Source: a virus. From it: 45,308 nucleotides of DNA. The notes beneath the pieces were generated by a model that was not told the origin of the DNA, ran no database searches, and worked only from the letters and a program-made list of their open reading frames with translations. Each line of letters begins with the position of its first letter. Within the stretch, counting starts at the first letter, position 1. This document shows positions 16,465-24,026 of this stretch, piece after piece. Both the position numbers and the translations under genes were made by a program. The stretch covers positions 1-45,308 of the IMG/VR virus record IMGVR_UViG_3300021963_000215; one strand, written 5' to 3'.

Positions 16465-17009
16465 TACTTTTCTTTTTTGCCGAACCTTTTTTCGTATGCT
16501 GATGTTGCTGCGCTCTTCTTAGTCTTATACTTCTTAGTCTTAGCCTTATCAGAATAATCTGCATCCCACTTTTCATAAGCAGAAGGATCATCAGACTTTA
16601 ACTTCTTTACTCTATCAATTTCTTTCTTCATTGCTGCCGCATCTTTAGTAAGATACGCAGGATTAACTTTACCTTTCTTTTTTGCTTCACTTACTCTAAC
16701 ACAGTTAGGAACCATTCTGTTCCCTTTCTTTTTCATGCCTTTTTGTTGATATCCATCCCAGCAAGCTTCTTCAAGAGGCCTTAAATCTAACCCTTTTTCG
16801 ATGTCAATTACATCTTCATAATCAAGATGAAGTAAGTCGTCTTCTAATTTAGCTTGATCTGTATGACCCATTCCAGAAACAAATTGTGCTATTTTCTTTT
16901 TTGTAAAATCGTCAGCATCTAAAAAAGCCTTTAATATTGTTTGATAATGGATGTCTCTACTCGACATCTCAGACACTACTTCACTCAATATGTTTTTAAG
17001 CTTGATCAT
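16464..17009 (-). CDS. Leader-bearing protein with CWxGY and AYxxRFG modules
   Basis: A 181-residue protein whose leader MIKLKNILSE has Glu at residue 10, the same length as the T4 internal-protein signal. Residues 15-80 are helical. Next come ACWDGYQQKGMKKKGNRMVPNC (a short module widespread in marine phage proteins), an internal V-S-E-A site, and a basic C-terminal module ending TSAYEKRFGKKEK. The two conserved cysteines in the CW..PNC module could form a disulphide or bind metal. It overlaps the next gene start by one base and the upstream gene by four. Confidence 0.72.
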   Translation of the reverse strand: MIKLKNILSEVVSEMSSRDIHYQTILKAFLDADDFTKKKIAQFVSGMGHTDQAKLEDDLLHLDYEDVIDIEKGLDLRPLEEACWDGYQQKGMKKKGNRMVPNCVRVSEAKKKGKVNPAYLTKDAAAMKKEIDRVKKLKSDDPSAYEKWDADYSDKAKTKKYKTKKSAATSAYEKRFGKKEK

Positions 17010-17323
17010 TTGTTCCTGATTATTAATTCACCTAATACTTCTAACCTACCAACTTCTCTCTGAAACTCTGTTTGAGTCATATCAAGAGATATGCTCTTGT
17101 ATGTTTTATCGTATTCTTTTTTAGCCTCTTCTATATTAAAGTCACCTTGTTTAGCTTTCTTATAATAAGGCATCTTAACTATAAAGTGATTATAAGTAAG
17201 CATAGAAAGGCCACCCTTTTCTTTTGCATTGTTTGCAATCTTCTCTGCACCCTTCATTCTGGTTTCTGCAAACTCTATGAAAGACTCTTTGATCTCCTTT
17301 AAAATGTCTAGAAGCTTTGTCAT
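17006..17323 (-). CDS. Small leader-bearing protein, unknown
   Basis: A 105-residue helical, charged protein with the leader MTKLLDILKE, Glu at residue 10 exactly as in T4 internal proteins. Nothing in the remaining 95 residues identifies a family. It heads a run of overlapping genes (17323 to 15905) and is preceded by GATATTTATATTCATATG, so it probably begins a transcript carrying the lysine-rich genes downstream. Confidence 0.65.
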   Translation of the reverse strand: MTKLLDILKEIKESFIEFAETRMKGAEKIANNAKEKGGLSMLTYNHFIVKMPYYKKAKQGDFNIEEAKKEYDKTYKSISLDMTQTEFQREVGRLEVLGELIIRNK

Positions 17324-17328
17324 ATGAA

Positions 17329-17337
17329 TATAAATAT
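17329..17337 (-). promoter_or_regulatory. ATATTTATA motif upstream of the lysine-rich gene run
   Basis: The minus strand reads GATATTTATATTCATATG; the motif ends 5 bases before the start codon of the 105-residue gene and spans the gap after the 206-residue gene. Confidence 0.35.
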
Positions 17338-17338
17338 C

Positions 17339-17959
17339 TTAGTTTCCACTTTGATTTATATCATAATAATAAGAGTCAGAATCCTCAGATACCCACCTGT
17401 CTGAAACAGATTCTACATTTAATAGTTCTGTGTCTACTTTAATCATTTTAGGGTCTACTGGGAAGTCTTTAGTTATCCAATTAGAATCTTTCCAGTATAT
17501 TCTATTATTAGGCATGCAAAGTAAATAGCCATCATCAGATACTAAAATATGACCACATTTGTAGTCCGAGGGTTCATTTGAATATGTATTATTCTGCCAA
17601 TCTATTGTCATTAAATATGTTGCCCAGACAGTAGTTTTATCTCTAAGTATAACTTTACATCTCTCGTCTCTCAAAAAGTCGTACTTAATAACAGCAGCAT
17701 CTGATCCAAAACAATCCCAAAGCTGTTTAAAATAGTAAGGTATATCTTTTGTTGGAGGTGTTATGTATATTTCAGACAGAGGAACTCTAGATCTAAGCAT
17801 TCCATAATCTGTCATTACATGAAAGGTTAGTATCTTAGAATCTACTGACTGTACTCCGAAAGCATAACAATTATGAAATGTATTATTATCTTTAGGATTT
17901 TTAGTAAAGTAAGATTGCTTTACAAGGCATTTAAATCCTTCTATATTATAATTTAGCAT
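17339..17959 (-). CDS. Conserved phage protein, unknown function
   Basis: A 206-residue soluble protein with features I associate with a protein found in many marine phages: NCYAFGVQSVDSKILTFHVMT, RSRVPLSEIY, QLWDCFGSDAAV, SDYKCGHILVSDDGYLLCMP and NRIYWKDSNWITKDFP. The high Trp/Tyr/Cys content and conserved short blocks imply a compact beta-rich fold. It has no leader, so it is probably not packaged by the proposed signal. Its neighbours give no functional clue. Confidence 0.72.
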   Translation of the reverse strand: MLNYNIEGFKCLVKQSYFTKNPKDNNTFHNCYAFGVQSVDSKILTFHVMTDYGMLRSRVPLSEIYITPPTKDIPYYFKQLWDCFGSDAAVIKYDFLRDERCKVILRDKTTVWATYLMTIDWQNNTYSNEPSDYKCGHILVSDDGYLLCMPNNRIYWKDSNWITKDFPVDPKMIKVDTELLNVESVSDRWVSEDSDSYYYDINQSGN

Positions 17960-17966
17960 ATTATAT

Positions 17967-18431
17967 TTACCACTTTCTACAAGACCAATATCTGGCTTTC
18001 CATCTTGGTCCTGGATTAGTGTCGCAATGGTGCCTAGCTCTAAAACTCTTCCTACGAGCAGGAATGTTCTTTTTTATCTTCATATTAGGGTCACCAAAGT
18101 TAACCTTAACAACGTTTCCCTTGTCATTCTTTACGTAAACCTTGAACTTCTTAACATCACCTCTCATAGGTTTACCTAGAGGTACTTTACGACCTTTATA
18201 TTCTGCTTCTTGTAAAGAGTTAGCATGCTCTTTTATATATTGGGCCAAACATTGAGGGCAGAATTCTCCTTCATTTAACTCTTCTAAACCAGCCTTAGCT
18301 AGTTTGTCATAGTATTTAGGATCCTCTTTAATATGATCCATAGCTATCTTTAAAGCCAATTTAGGATCATCAGTATGTTCCATCTCGACTTCTATGCCTT
18401 TCTTTATTTGTTTAAGTAAGGCCTTATCCAT
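17967..18431 (-). CDS. Two-module phage protein (DUF5661-like N-terminus)
   Basis: A 154-residue protein. The N-terminal 45 residues (KKGIEVEMEHTDDPKLALKI then AMDHIKEDPKYYDKL) match the DUF5661 pattern as I remember it. After a short linker with EFCPQCLAQYIKEH comes a basic C-terminal module, KVPLGKPMRGDVKKFKVYV, then VNFGDPNMKIKK and RRKSFRARHHCDTNPGPRWK, ending in YWSCRKW. Cys and His placement (CPQC, HHC, SC) could bind zinc. Function is unknown. The start is directly followed upstream by a one-base overlap with the Dps-like gene. Confidence 0.72.
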   Translation of the reverse strand: MDKALLKQIKKGIEVEMEHTDDPKLALKIAMDHIKEDPKYYDKLAKAGLEELNEGEFCPQCLAQYIKEHANSLQEAEYKGRKVPLGKPMRGDVKKFKVYVKNDKGNVVKVNFGDPNMKIKKNIPARRKSFRARHHCDTNPGPRWKARYWSCRKW

Positions 18432-18802
18432 TATTGTAAGAATTTAAGCTTATACTTAGTAGACTCTATAAGTTTAACTACGTTGTCAATCTCATTCTGG
18501 ATATACGAATCTTGTGGAACTTTGGTCCTAATTGCCTCTACAAATTTAGAAAGTCCTTCAAAATACATAAGAGCATTACTGTCTTCTTTTATAGTGCCTT
18601 CCATTCTGTATCCTCTTAAGATACCATAGCGTCCTTGATAAGACTCAACTAGACCGTCAACCAAATCTATAATCTCTTCATAATACTCTTGCAAAGCTTT
18701 ATGAGCAGCAAAAGATCCTTGACCTTCTGTTTGAAGGTGGTAGATATGAGCCTGATTACGGCTTTGCATCAATGTACCAATGAATAAAGCGTATGGGTCC
18801 AT
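18431..18802 (-). CDS. Dps/ferritin-like phage protein (DUF5856-like)
   Basis: A 123-residue four-helix protein. The N-terminal SRNQAHIYHLQTEGQGSF followed by AAHKALQEYYEEIIDLVDGL is the pattern of a phage family related to Dps (DUF5856, from memory): paired His residues and a long amphipathic helix. Dps proteins bind iron and protect DNA, but only some ligands are visible here, so iron binding is uncertain. It overlaps both neighbours by one base. Confidence 0.68.
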   Translation of the reverse strand: MDPYALFIGTLMQSRNQAHIYHLQTEGQGSFAAHKALQEYYEEIIDLVDGLVESYQGRYGILRGYRMEGTIKEDSNALMYFEGLSKFVEAIRTKVPQDSYIQNEIDNVVKLIESTKYKLKFLQ

Positions 18803-19431
18803 TATTTTTCTTTTTTGTCTTCTTTCTTATCTTCTACTTTCTCAACGTTCTTTTTGCTTTTCTCTATCTTTTCCATCTTAGACATAAGATCATCAATCTG
18901 AGCAGCGATCTTAGCAATATGTTCTTTATGTTTAGAAGCACTTTTAGGATCTTCTTTAGCCATATCAATATGCTCTTTACGCTTCTTCTCAAGTTGGTCG
19001 ATAGCTTTTTTTAACTTATCGCCTACTTTTCCTTTCTTCTCTTCAAGTTGGAAAGCTTCATCCATGCAAGATTTATATGCTTCAGCAGCAATTTGTTGTG
19101 CATCTTCTGCGGTTGCATACACCGAATGCACATCTTCCATACCGATGTTCAAAGGTTGAATTCCTTCTAGTGGATTAAATTCCATTACAAGATCAGCCTC
19201 TTTCATATCAGCATGAGGCTTACGAACCACATACATAGAGGCTATTTCTTTCTTTACTTTCTTAGGAAGGCCTTTATGCTTAGTTGCAGCAAATGCTGTT
19301 ACATCTTTAGGATCCATTGATTTAGCCATAGATTGAGCTGATTTTGAAGCTTCACCTGGCTTAACTGTACCTTTTTGAAGAGCGTGAACAAGCCCCATCA
19401 ATTTTTGCTGCTGTTTAGATTTTGCTAACAT
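18802..19431 (-). CDS. DUF3008-like N-terminus fused to a lysine-rich coiled coil
   Basis: A 209-residue protein. I use ATG 19431 rather than an upstream in-frame ATG at 19461, because the longer form would translate the ATATTTATT motif and overlap the upstream gene. The first 75 residues (SKQQQKLMGLVHALQKG, then KDVTAFAATKHKGLPKKVKK) resemble DUF3008 proteins. A middle section contains a V-M-E site and the last 80 residues are a charged coiled coil ending KKEDKKEK. It is probably DNA-associated and internal; this is inference. Confidence 0.7.
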   Translation of the reverse strand: MLAKSKQQQKLMGLVHALQKGTVKPGEASKSAQSMAKSMDPKDVTAFAATKHKGLPKKVKKEIASMYVVRKPHADMKEADLVMEFNPLEGIQPLNIGMEDVHSVYATAEDAQQIAAEAYKSCMDEAFQLEEKKGKVGDKLKKAIDQLEKKRKEHIDMAKEDPKSASKHKEHIAKIAAQIDDLMSKMEKIEKSKKNVEKVEDKKEDKKEK

Positions 19432-19447
19432 ATACTCTAACGATTTA

Positions 19448-20026
19448 TTAATAAATATCAAACTTTTTCCATTCCTCGATTCTGTCTTTTAGCTCTTTAT
19501 AAATGACAGTCTTATCTCCACCAGACCAGTTTTCTATATCACCTTGTTCAGAAACATAAGTATCCTTTTCTTCAAGCCAGGATTCAAGAGCTCTTTCAAA
19601 GTCTTCTAGGCTGGCATTCTTGTTAGAGTTTAGAATATTTTTCTGGTATTCATCAAACTTACCTTCGATTTTAAGTTTAGCCTCCATATCAACAACACAG
19701 TCTAAACACATTTTATGTATAGAATACATCTTCTTATTGAGCTCATCAGACTTCATAGGCTTTTTGCAACATGGACAAGTAAGTGGAAGACTAATCAAAT
19801 GTTTAAACTTGTCTAGCTTTGTAATAGATTGTTTGATACCGTTTTTAATGGTCCATTTCTTTCCGTCTTCTTCCCAAGTATCTCCTTCTTTATGTTCTTG
19901 ATTTTGTTTTTCGTATCCTGCTTGGATTTGAGTTCTATCACCAGTTTTACCAGTGATAATGTTTCTCATCCTTTGAACATCATTTTTCTTGAACTCTTTC
20001 TTTAACGTAGACTGTTTTGGTACCAT
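19448..20026 (-). CDS. Zinc-finger-like conserved phage protein
   Basis: A 192-residue protein with an N-terminal basic region, then GDTWEEDGKKWTIKNGIKQS (about residues 48-67), a hallmark of a family found in many T4-like and marine phages. A metal site follows: TCPCC at 83-87, with CLDC at 107-110 and H104 between them. The C-terminal 70 residues are helical and acidic. Known function is lacking; the zinc ribbon implies nucleic-acid or protein binding. It sits 2 bases downstream of the zincin-HAD gene's stop. Confidence 0.75.
   Translation of the reverse strand: MVPKQSTLKKEFKKNDVQRMRNIITGKTGDRTQIQAGYEKQNQEHKEGDTWEEDGKKWTIKNGIKQSITKLDKFKHLISLPLTCPCCKKPMKSDELNKKMYSIHKMCLDCVVDMEAKLKIEGKFDEYQKNILNSNKNASLEDFERALESWLEEKDTYVSEQGDIENWSGGDKTVIYKELKDRIEEWKKFDIY
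19450..19458 (-). promoter_or_regulatory. ATATTTATT motif embedded in the end of the upstream gene
   Basis: The minus strand reads TTTGATATTTATTAA, which is also the last codons (Phe-Asp-Ile-Tyr-stop) of the 192-residue gene. It ends 18 bases before ATG 19431. Retention of the motif inside coding sequence supports selection on it. Confidence 0.4.
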
Positions 20027-20028
20027 AA

Positions 20029-20922
20029 CTACTTTATTCTAAATTTACTTAATATATCTTTAGTTTTATCTATATCTTTATGCATGATTGCAATACCGCC
20101 TAATGCTTTCCAAGGAGCTAAGTTTGGCCAATAGTCGTCTATTAACATAGAGTTTTTTGGATCTGCTGTCATCATGGAATGCTTATCTCCTGTCTGAGCA
20201 AATAATATCTTCTTAGGCTGAGGATTTAGATTGTTCTTTATCCACTCCTGCTTTCCTTCTTTAGCGTATTTAAATTTACTAGGGCTAGTTAATATGTACG
20301 GCTTATATTTACCTATGATAGACCATAGTTCTTGGCCACCAGGCATCCATTTCATTTTGCTCCAAAATTCAATACCGGCTTCATTTACGGCGTCTTCAAA
20401 TGCCTTTGCTCCTTTTTCTCCATAATATTCTCTAGGCATAACACCATAAAAGTGCTCAAACCTTTCATCAAAGTCACATAATACTCCGTCCATATCACAA
20501 TAGATTTGTAGGCCTCTATTGTTGTCTACTTCGTAAATCTGTTTAAGAGTAGGAAGTAGATGCTCATAGATCATATCATTGTTTTTACCAAAGTCTCGCA
20601 TCATGATACCAGCTAGAGAATTAGCCTGATTTTCTATATGTGAACCAGTCTTACCAGAATCTGGTTTTATCATATTGAGCTCTCTCTGTCTATGATGAAC
20701 TAGCTCGTGACCTAATGTTCTAAGTATATCAGCCAAATTACGATTACCTATGTATACTTCTAGATTACCAGATTCTGGGTTGTACTCTCCGAAGCTTCTT
20801 CTATCTACAGCCCAATCACGGTCGTTTGTAAACCCTATTTGTGGTAGTTTATTTATATCTAGTTTTAATTTACAAAACTGTATAAACTCTTCTATTATAT
20901 TATTTCTTTGTTTGAGTGTCAT
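20029..20922 (-). CDS. Zincin-like domain fused to a HAD 5'(3')-deoxyribonucleotidase-like domain
   Basis: A 297-residue two-domain protein. Residues 1-125 have HELVH at 72-76 and E97 in HIENQANSLAG, the HExxH...E arrangement of zinc peptidases, resembling ImmA-type proteins. Residues 138-297 are a HAD domain: DMDGVLCDF with nucleophile D143 and acid D145, LTSPS as motif II, and LIDDYWPN as motif IV, typical of the deoxyribonucleotidase (NT5C) group that removes phosphate from deoxynucleoside monophosphates. The fusion is unusual and its joint purpose unknown. It overlaps the nucleotidyltransferase gene by 4 bases. It has no clear capsid leader. Confidence 0.82.
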   Translation of the reverse strand: MTLKQRNNIIEEFIQFCKLKLDINKLPQIGFTNDRDWAVDRRSFGEYNPESGNLEVYIGNRNLADILRTLGHELVHHRQRELNMIKPDSGKTGSHIENQANSLAGIMMRDFGKNNDMIYEHLLPTLKQIYEVDNNRGLQIYCDMDGVLCDFDERFEHFYGVMPREYYGEKGAKAFEDAVNEAGIEFWSKMKWMPGGQELWSIIGKYKPYILTSPSKFKYAKEGKQEWIKNNLNPQPKKILFAQTGDKHSMMTADPKNSMLIDDYWPNLAPWKALGGIAIMHKDIDKTKDILSKFRIK

Positions 20923-21509
20923 TTTAATATTTTCAATAGTCTACCAAATATATCTTTTGCCGCTCCTTTATTGTAAGCAGAATCAGGTATAAATTTAGCA
21001 AACTCCTCAAAGTTACCTGTTTTAATAGCTGCTCTCATTTGAGTGGCACTAATTCTACCAAACTGATTTGGTATTACTTCTTTTCTAACTCTGTTAGGGA
21101 ACCTTTTTTGTATTGAATCAAAGTATCCTATGCCTTCAACTTCTTCAGCTCCGCCTGCAACGTAGATTGGGTCAACATCTGGGTTATCTGCCATAAAAGT
21201 AAAAATGTCTTTTATAGGAGTTGATTCTTTAGATATACTAACTGATATTTTAGGATTAGGCTCTGCTTTAAGATACTCTTGCCATATGTAAAGAGAGTCT
21301 TCAGGAGTGATACCATATTTAGTTACATTAGATATAATAACATAAACCTTATTGATATAAGGCTTGGATGCTAAATACTTTGCTGCTTCAAAATGGCCTT
21401 TGTGAGGTGGCTTAAACTTACCAGGATAAAAACAAGGACCAACATCTGAAGACGCTTCTTTTAATAAGTCTTCTACTACTTGCCTACCTATTTTTTTTGC
21501 GTCTATCAT
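20919..21509 (-). CDS. HxGH nucleotidyltransferase (NMN adenylyltransferase / cytidylyltransferase-like)
   Basis: A 196-residue Rossmann-like nucleotidyltransferase. The signature YPGKFKPPHKGHFEAA contains HxGH at 36-39, and ISATQMR at 153-159 is the ISxTxxR phosphate-binding motif. Such enzymes transfer a nucleotide from ATP or CTP to a phosphate-bearing acceptor; the substrate cannot be read from sequence. Before the domain is a 19-residue helix MIDAKKIGRQVVEDLLKE ending in L-K-E, a candidate cleavable capsid leader. The gene overlaps both neighbours by 4 bases, forming a tight unit with the P-loop and HAD proteins. Confidence 0.85.
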   Translation of the reverse strand: MIDAKKIGRQVVEDLLKEASSDVGPCFYPGKFKPPHKGHFEAAKYLASKPYINKVYVIISNVTKYGITPEDSLYIWQEYLKAEPNPKISVSISKESTPIKDIFTFMADNPDVDPIYVAGGAEEVEGIGYFDSIQKRFPNRVRKEVIPNQFGRISATQMRAAIKTGNFEEFAKFIPDSAYNKGAAKDIFGRLLKILK

Positions 21510-22291
21510 GATTTAATAAATGATTTTGCTTTGCTAATAACACTAGAAATGTCTTGTGATTTTAGTTGCGAAACCTGCTTCTCTATATCTCCAAACTGAT
21601 CAGATAATATATCGATTTGCTTATCTACTAAAGCTTTAGACTTGGCTATCTCTTCAGGAGTCTTTTGCTTGGTAGGATCCTTTTTAAAAGTGGACTTAAA
21701 CTGTCCTGATGATAAAAGCTGCTCAAAGAACTCTTTTAACTTTCCAGACTTATAGGCATTTTCAAATTCACCTACCATCTTTATTTCTTCATCAGAACCG
21801 CCCGTTTGTACCAAATAGAATTGATCTCCAAACATTTTCTTATATGTCTCAATATTCTTGTATACATTGTTCCAACTAGAAAGAACTCCTACTGTTGGCA
21901 CCTTTCTCTCTCTTTTAAAGTTGCGAAGGAAGCTAACAATAGGATTAGTATATACCATGACCATCATTACATCATAGCCATTATTTTTGATACCAGATAT
22001 CCTGTCAACATTAGTTGCGGTAGTATCGTACAAGAAGTTATCTCCTGATTTTATGGCATTAGGAAGGTCTTGCTTATCAATCTGGACAGATGCCTTTGCC
22101 AGATTATTATACATAGGACTATCTTTGTCCTCTACATATTTATCTGCATTAAGTTCTACCCAGTCATATTTTTGTAGGTCTGGTTTGATCTGTCTAACAA
22201 AAGTAGATTTGCCGGCACCGGCACCTCCGGCCATTATAATAGCCTTTTTGCCGGATTTGGCTTCCAATAATAAGTCTAGTAGCTTTATCAT
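21506..22291 (-). CDS. Zeta-toxin-like P-loop kinase with capsid-targeting-like leader
   Basis: A 261-residue P-loop protein. Walker A is GGAGAGKST at 22-30, preceded by a beta strand KKAIIMA. DTTATN near 90-95 corresponds to the substrate-side motif of zeta-toxin and related kinases, and RNFKRERKV supplies lid arginines. The C-terminal 90 residues are a helical tail. The leader MIKLLDLLLE has Glu at residue 10, matching the T4 internal-protein signal. Zeta toxins phosphorylate UDP-sugars and poison cell-wall synthesis, but related phage enzymes phosphorylate other substrates. No antitoxin is adjacent. Confidence 0.78.
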   Translation of the reverse strand: MIKLLDLLLEAKSGKKAIIMAGGAGAGKSTFVRQIKPDLQKYDWVELNADKYVEDKDSPMYNNLAKASVQIDKQDLPNAIKSGDNFLYDTTATNVDRISGIKNNGYDVMMVMVYTNPIVSFLRNFKRERKVPTVGVLSSWNNVYKNIETYKKMFGDQFYLVQTGGSDEEIKMVGEFENAYKSGKLKEFFEQLLSSGQFKSTFKKDPTKQKTPEEIAKSKALVDKQIDILSDQFGDIEKQVSQLKSQDISSVISKAKSFIKS

Positions 22292-22297
22292 ACTACT

Positions 22298-22306
22298 AAT
22301 AAATAT
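22298..22306 (-). promoter_or_regulatory. ATATTTATT motif upstream of the kinase-nucleotidyltransferase-HAD unit
   Basis: The minus strand reads TTAATATTTATTAGTAGTATG, so the motif ends 6 bases before the start of the P-loop kinase gene. It would drive three overlapping enzyme genes if it is a promoter. Confidence 0.35.
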
Positions 22307-23100
22307 TAATTACCAAGTTTAACAGTATTAGGAAGAGTAAGCAGTTCTATATCAGTTTCCGGATGCATGATCTTGTATGTCTCGTATGTGTGTATAAACA
22401 TATCAAAGTACTCGTCTACGGTTTTCTTGCCTTCAATTATTTCCCAACCGGCTCCTTGCATTTTTTTGCCACTCTTGTCCGGTCCTCGTTTTGTAGATTT
22501 AAGCCATATGATACCGTTATGATCCACTTTTTGGAGGTATTTTTCTTCATAGGCTTTAGTATAGGCTGACATTTGTAAGTAGTAGCTTTCATGAACTGAG
22601 TTTGATGTTTTTATATCTAATAGCCACTTCTCTCCATTTATATCAACTAAAAGGTCTAAGGTTCCAGAGTACTTATGAGTATCAGAATACATAAACTCTT
22701 CCGATAAAAGAAGCGTAGGTTTATAAGTGGTCCAAAAATCTGTAAAGCCAAGAATCATCTTCCATACGTGAGTATGATAGTTTACCTTGCCATCTGATTC
22801 AATCCATCTGATCTCTTCGCCTCGTAAGAATTTTTCAATTGCTGTATGGACTTGAGTTCCCTCATCACCAGCGCGGCGCATAACAATATCAGCATTGTGC
22901 CCCATATCTTTAAGCCAAGTTTCAAAGAAGTATCCTTTAGGGAAATAGCTAAGGATAGTAGTGACTGACGGGTAAAAAACCCCTGGAGATCTTTGATAGA
23001 ATCTTGAATCATGTAATGTGATTTGTCTTAGTTCAGGATCTGTTTCTACAATTCTTTTTAAGAACTTATCTCTATGGATGTTCTTATTTTGCTCGATCAT
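22306..23100 (-). CDS. PD-(D/E)XK exonuclease (RecB/Cas4-like)
   Basis: A 264-residue nuclease of the RecB-like PD-(D/E)XK group. The order is SVTTIL at 45-50, GTQVHTAIEKFL with H85, the GTLD motif with D149, the DIK motif at 162-164, and the QMSAY motif with Q176. These residues bind the catalytic metals and DNA. In phages such enzymes process DNA ends in replication and recombination. It overlaps the primase start region by 4 bases, fitting a replication role. It has no capsid leader. Confidence 0.85.
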   Translation of the reverse strand: MIEQNKNIHRDKFLKRIVETDPELRQITLHDSRFYQRSPGVFYPSVTTILSYFPKGYFFETWLKDMGHNADIVMRRAGDEGTQVHTAIEKFLRGEEIRWIESDGKVNYHTHVWKMILGFTDFWTTYKPTLLLSEEFMYSDTHKYSGTLDLLVDINGEKWLLDIKTSNSVHESYYLQMSAYTKAYEEKYLQKVDHNGIIWLKSTKRGPDKSGKKMQGAGWEIIEGKKTVDEYFDMFIHTYETYKIMHPETDIELLTLPNTVKLGN

Positions 23101-24026
23101 ATTAGTTGTATTTTTTTGAGAAGTAGATCACTAAATGATAGTGGCTTCGCATGATGTAGTAACTTAGTCATGTTTTCAAAACCAAGTTCAGAAGGATCTT
23201 TCCCTTCTAGTTCAATTAAATATACTTCCTTCCCATGATTAAGAAGGTTTTGTGAATAATCTAATGCTTCTTTCAAAGCATCTTTGTCTAATGCCAAATA
23301 TATAGTTTTTACTTCAGATTCTACTAATTTTAACATGAGTGACTTAGGAATAGTCTTACCAAATAAAGGTACAGCATTTCTACGAATAGCGATTGCATCA
23401 AATATGCCTTCACATAATATTATAGGAACAGACCAATTAACAAAGTACTCTAGACCAATAAGTTCTGTTTTATTGCAACTAGGTGCATCGTACTTACGAG
23501 ATGGATCTGGTTCAAATGATCTAGCTATAAAATAGTTGACATTACCGTCTTTATCATATGATGGAACTATAATTCTGTTTCTATACCTTCCTGCTTTACA
23601 ATAACCTATATTGTATTTCTGTATCTCTTGAATAGATATGTTTCTTTTTTTTAAATATGCAAGAGCATGTCTACATTCAAGTGATTTGTCTGGATTAAAT
23701 AAAGAAATAAACTCTTCTGGTAGTGTTACTTTATTTGGTTTAACGGAATCAATCTTAGTATTATCTCCTTGAAAGTAATTCTTCATCTCAAGTATCTTCT
23801 CTGTAGGAGCGTCTACTTTCTTTAAGAGTGATACCGGTGTTTTACCTTTAGTGGCAGGATGACAGGTCCAACAATTATATTGGCCAGACTTTATATTAAC
23901 TATGAGTTTAGGATTATGGTGCTTACATACTGGACAATAAAAGGCGTAGTCCATAGTTGTTTTAGAACCTTTGCCTTTTCCAAGTACTGTTTCCAATAAA
24001 CCTAAAACGAGCATTTCTTTATCCAT
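23097..24026 (-). CDS. gp61: DNA primase, T4 gp61-like
   Basis: A 309-residue DnaG-type primase. The zinc-binding domain has CPVC (31-34) and CWTC (52-55). After a helical linker (about 60-135) comes the RNA polymerase/Toprim domain with LCEGIFDAIA (E206) and LDKDA (D247, D249), the metal-binding residues. It lacks the C-terminal helicase-binding extension of bacterial DnaG, as does T4 gp61 (342 residues). It makes RNA primers for lagging-strand synthesis. It is the first gene of the minus-strand run and faces the divergent intergenic region. Confidence 0.9.
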   Translation of the reverse strand: MDKEMLVLGLLETVLGKGKGSKTTMDYAFYCPVCKHHNPKLIVNIKSGQYNCWTCHPATKGKTPVSLLKKVDAPTEKILEMKNYFQGDNTKIDSVKPNKVTLPEEFISLFNPDKSLECRHALAYLKKRNISIQEIQKYNIGYCKAGRYRNRIIVPSYDKDGNVNYFIARSFEPDPSRKYDAPSCNKTELIGLEYFVNWSVPIILCEGIFDAIAIRRNAVPLFGKTIPKSLMLKLVESEVKTIYLALDKDALKEALDYSQNLLNHGKEVYLIELEGKDPSELGFENMTKLLHHAKPLSFSDLLLKKIQLI

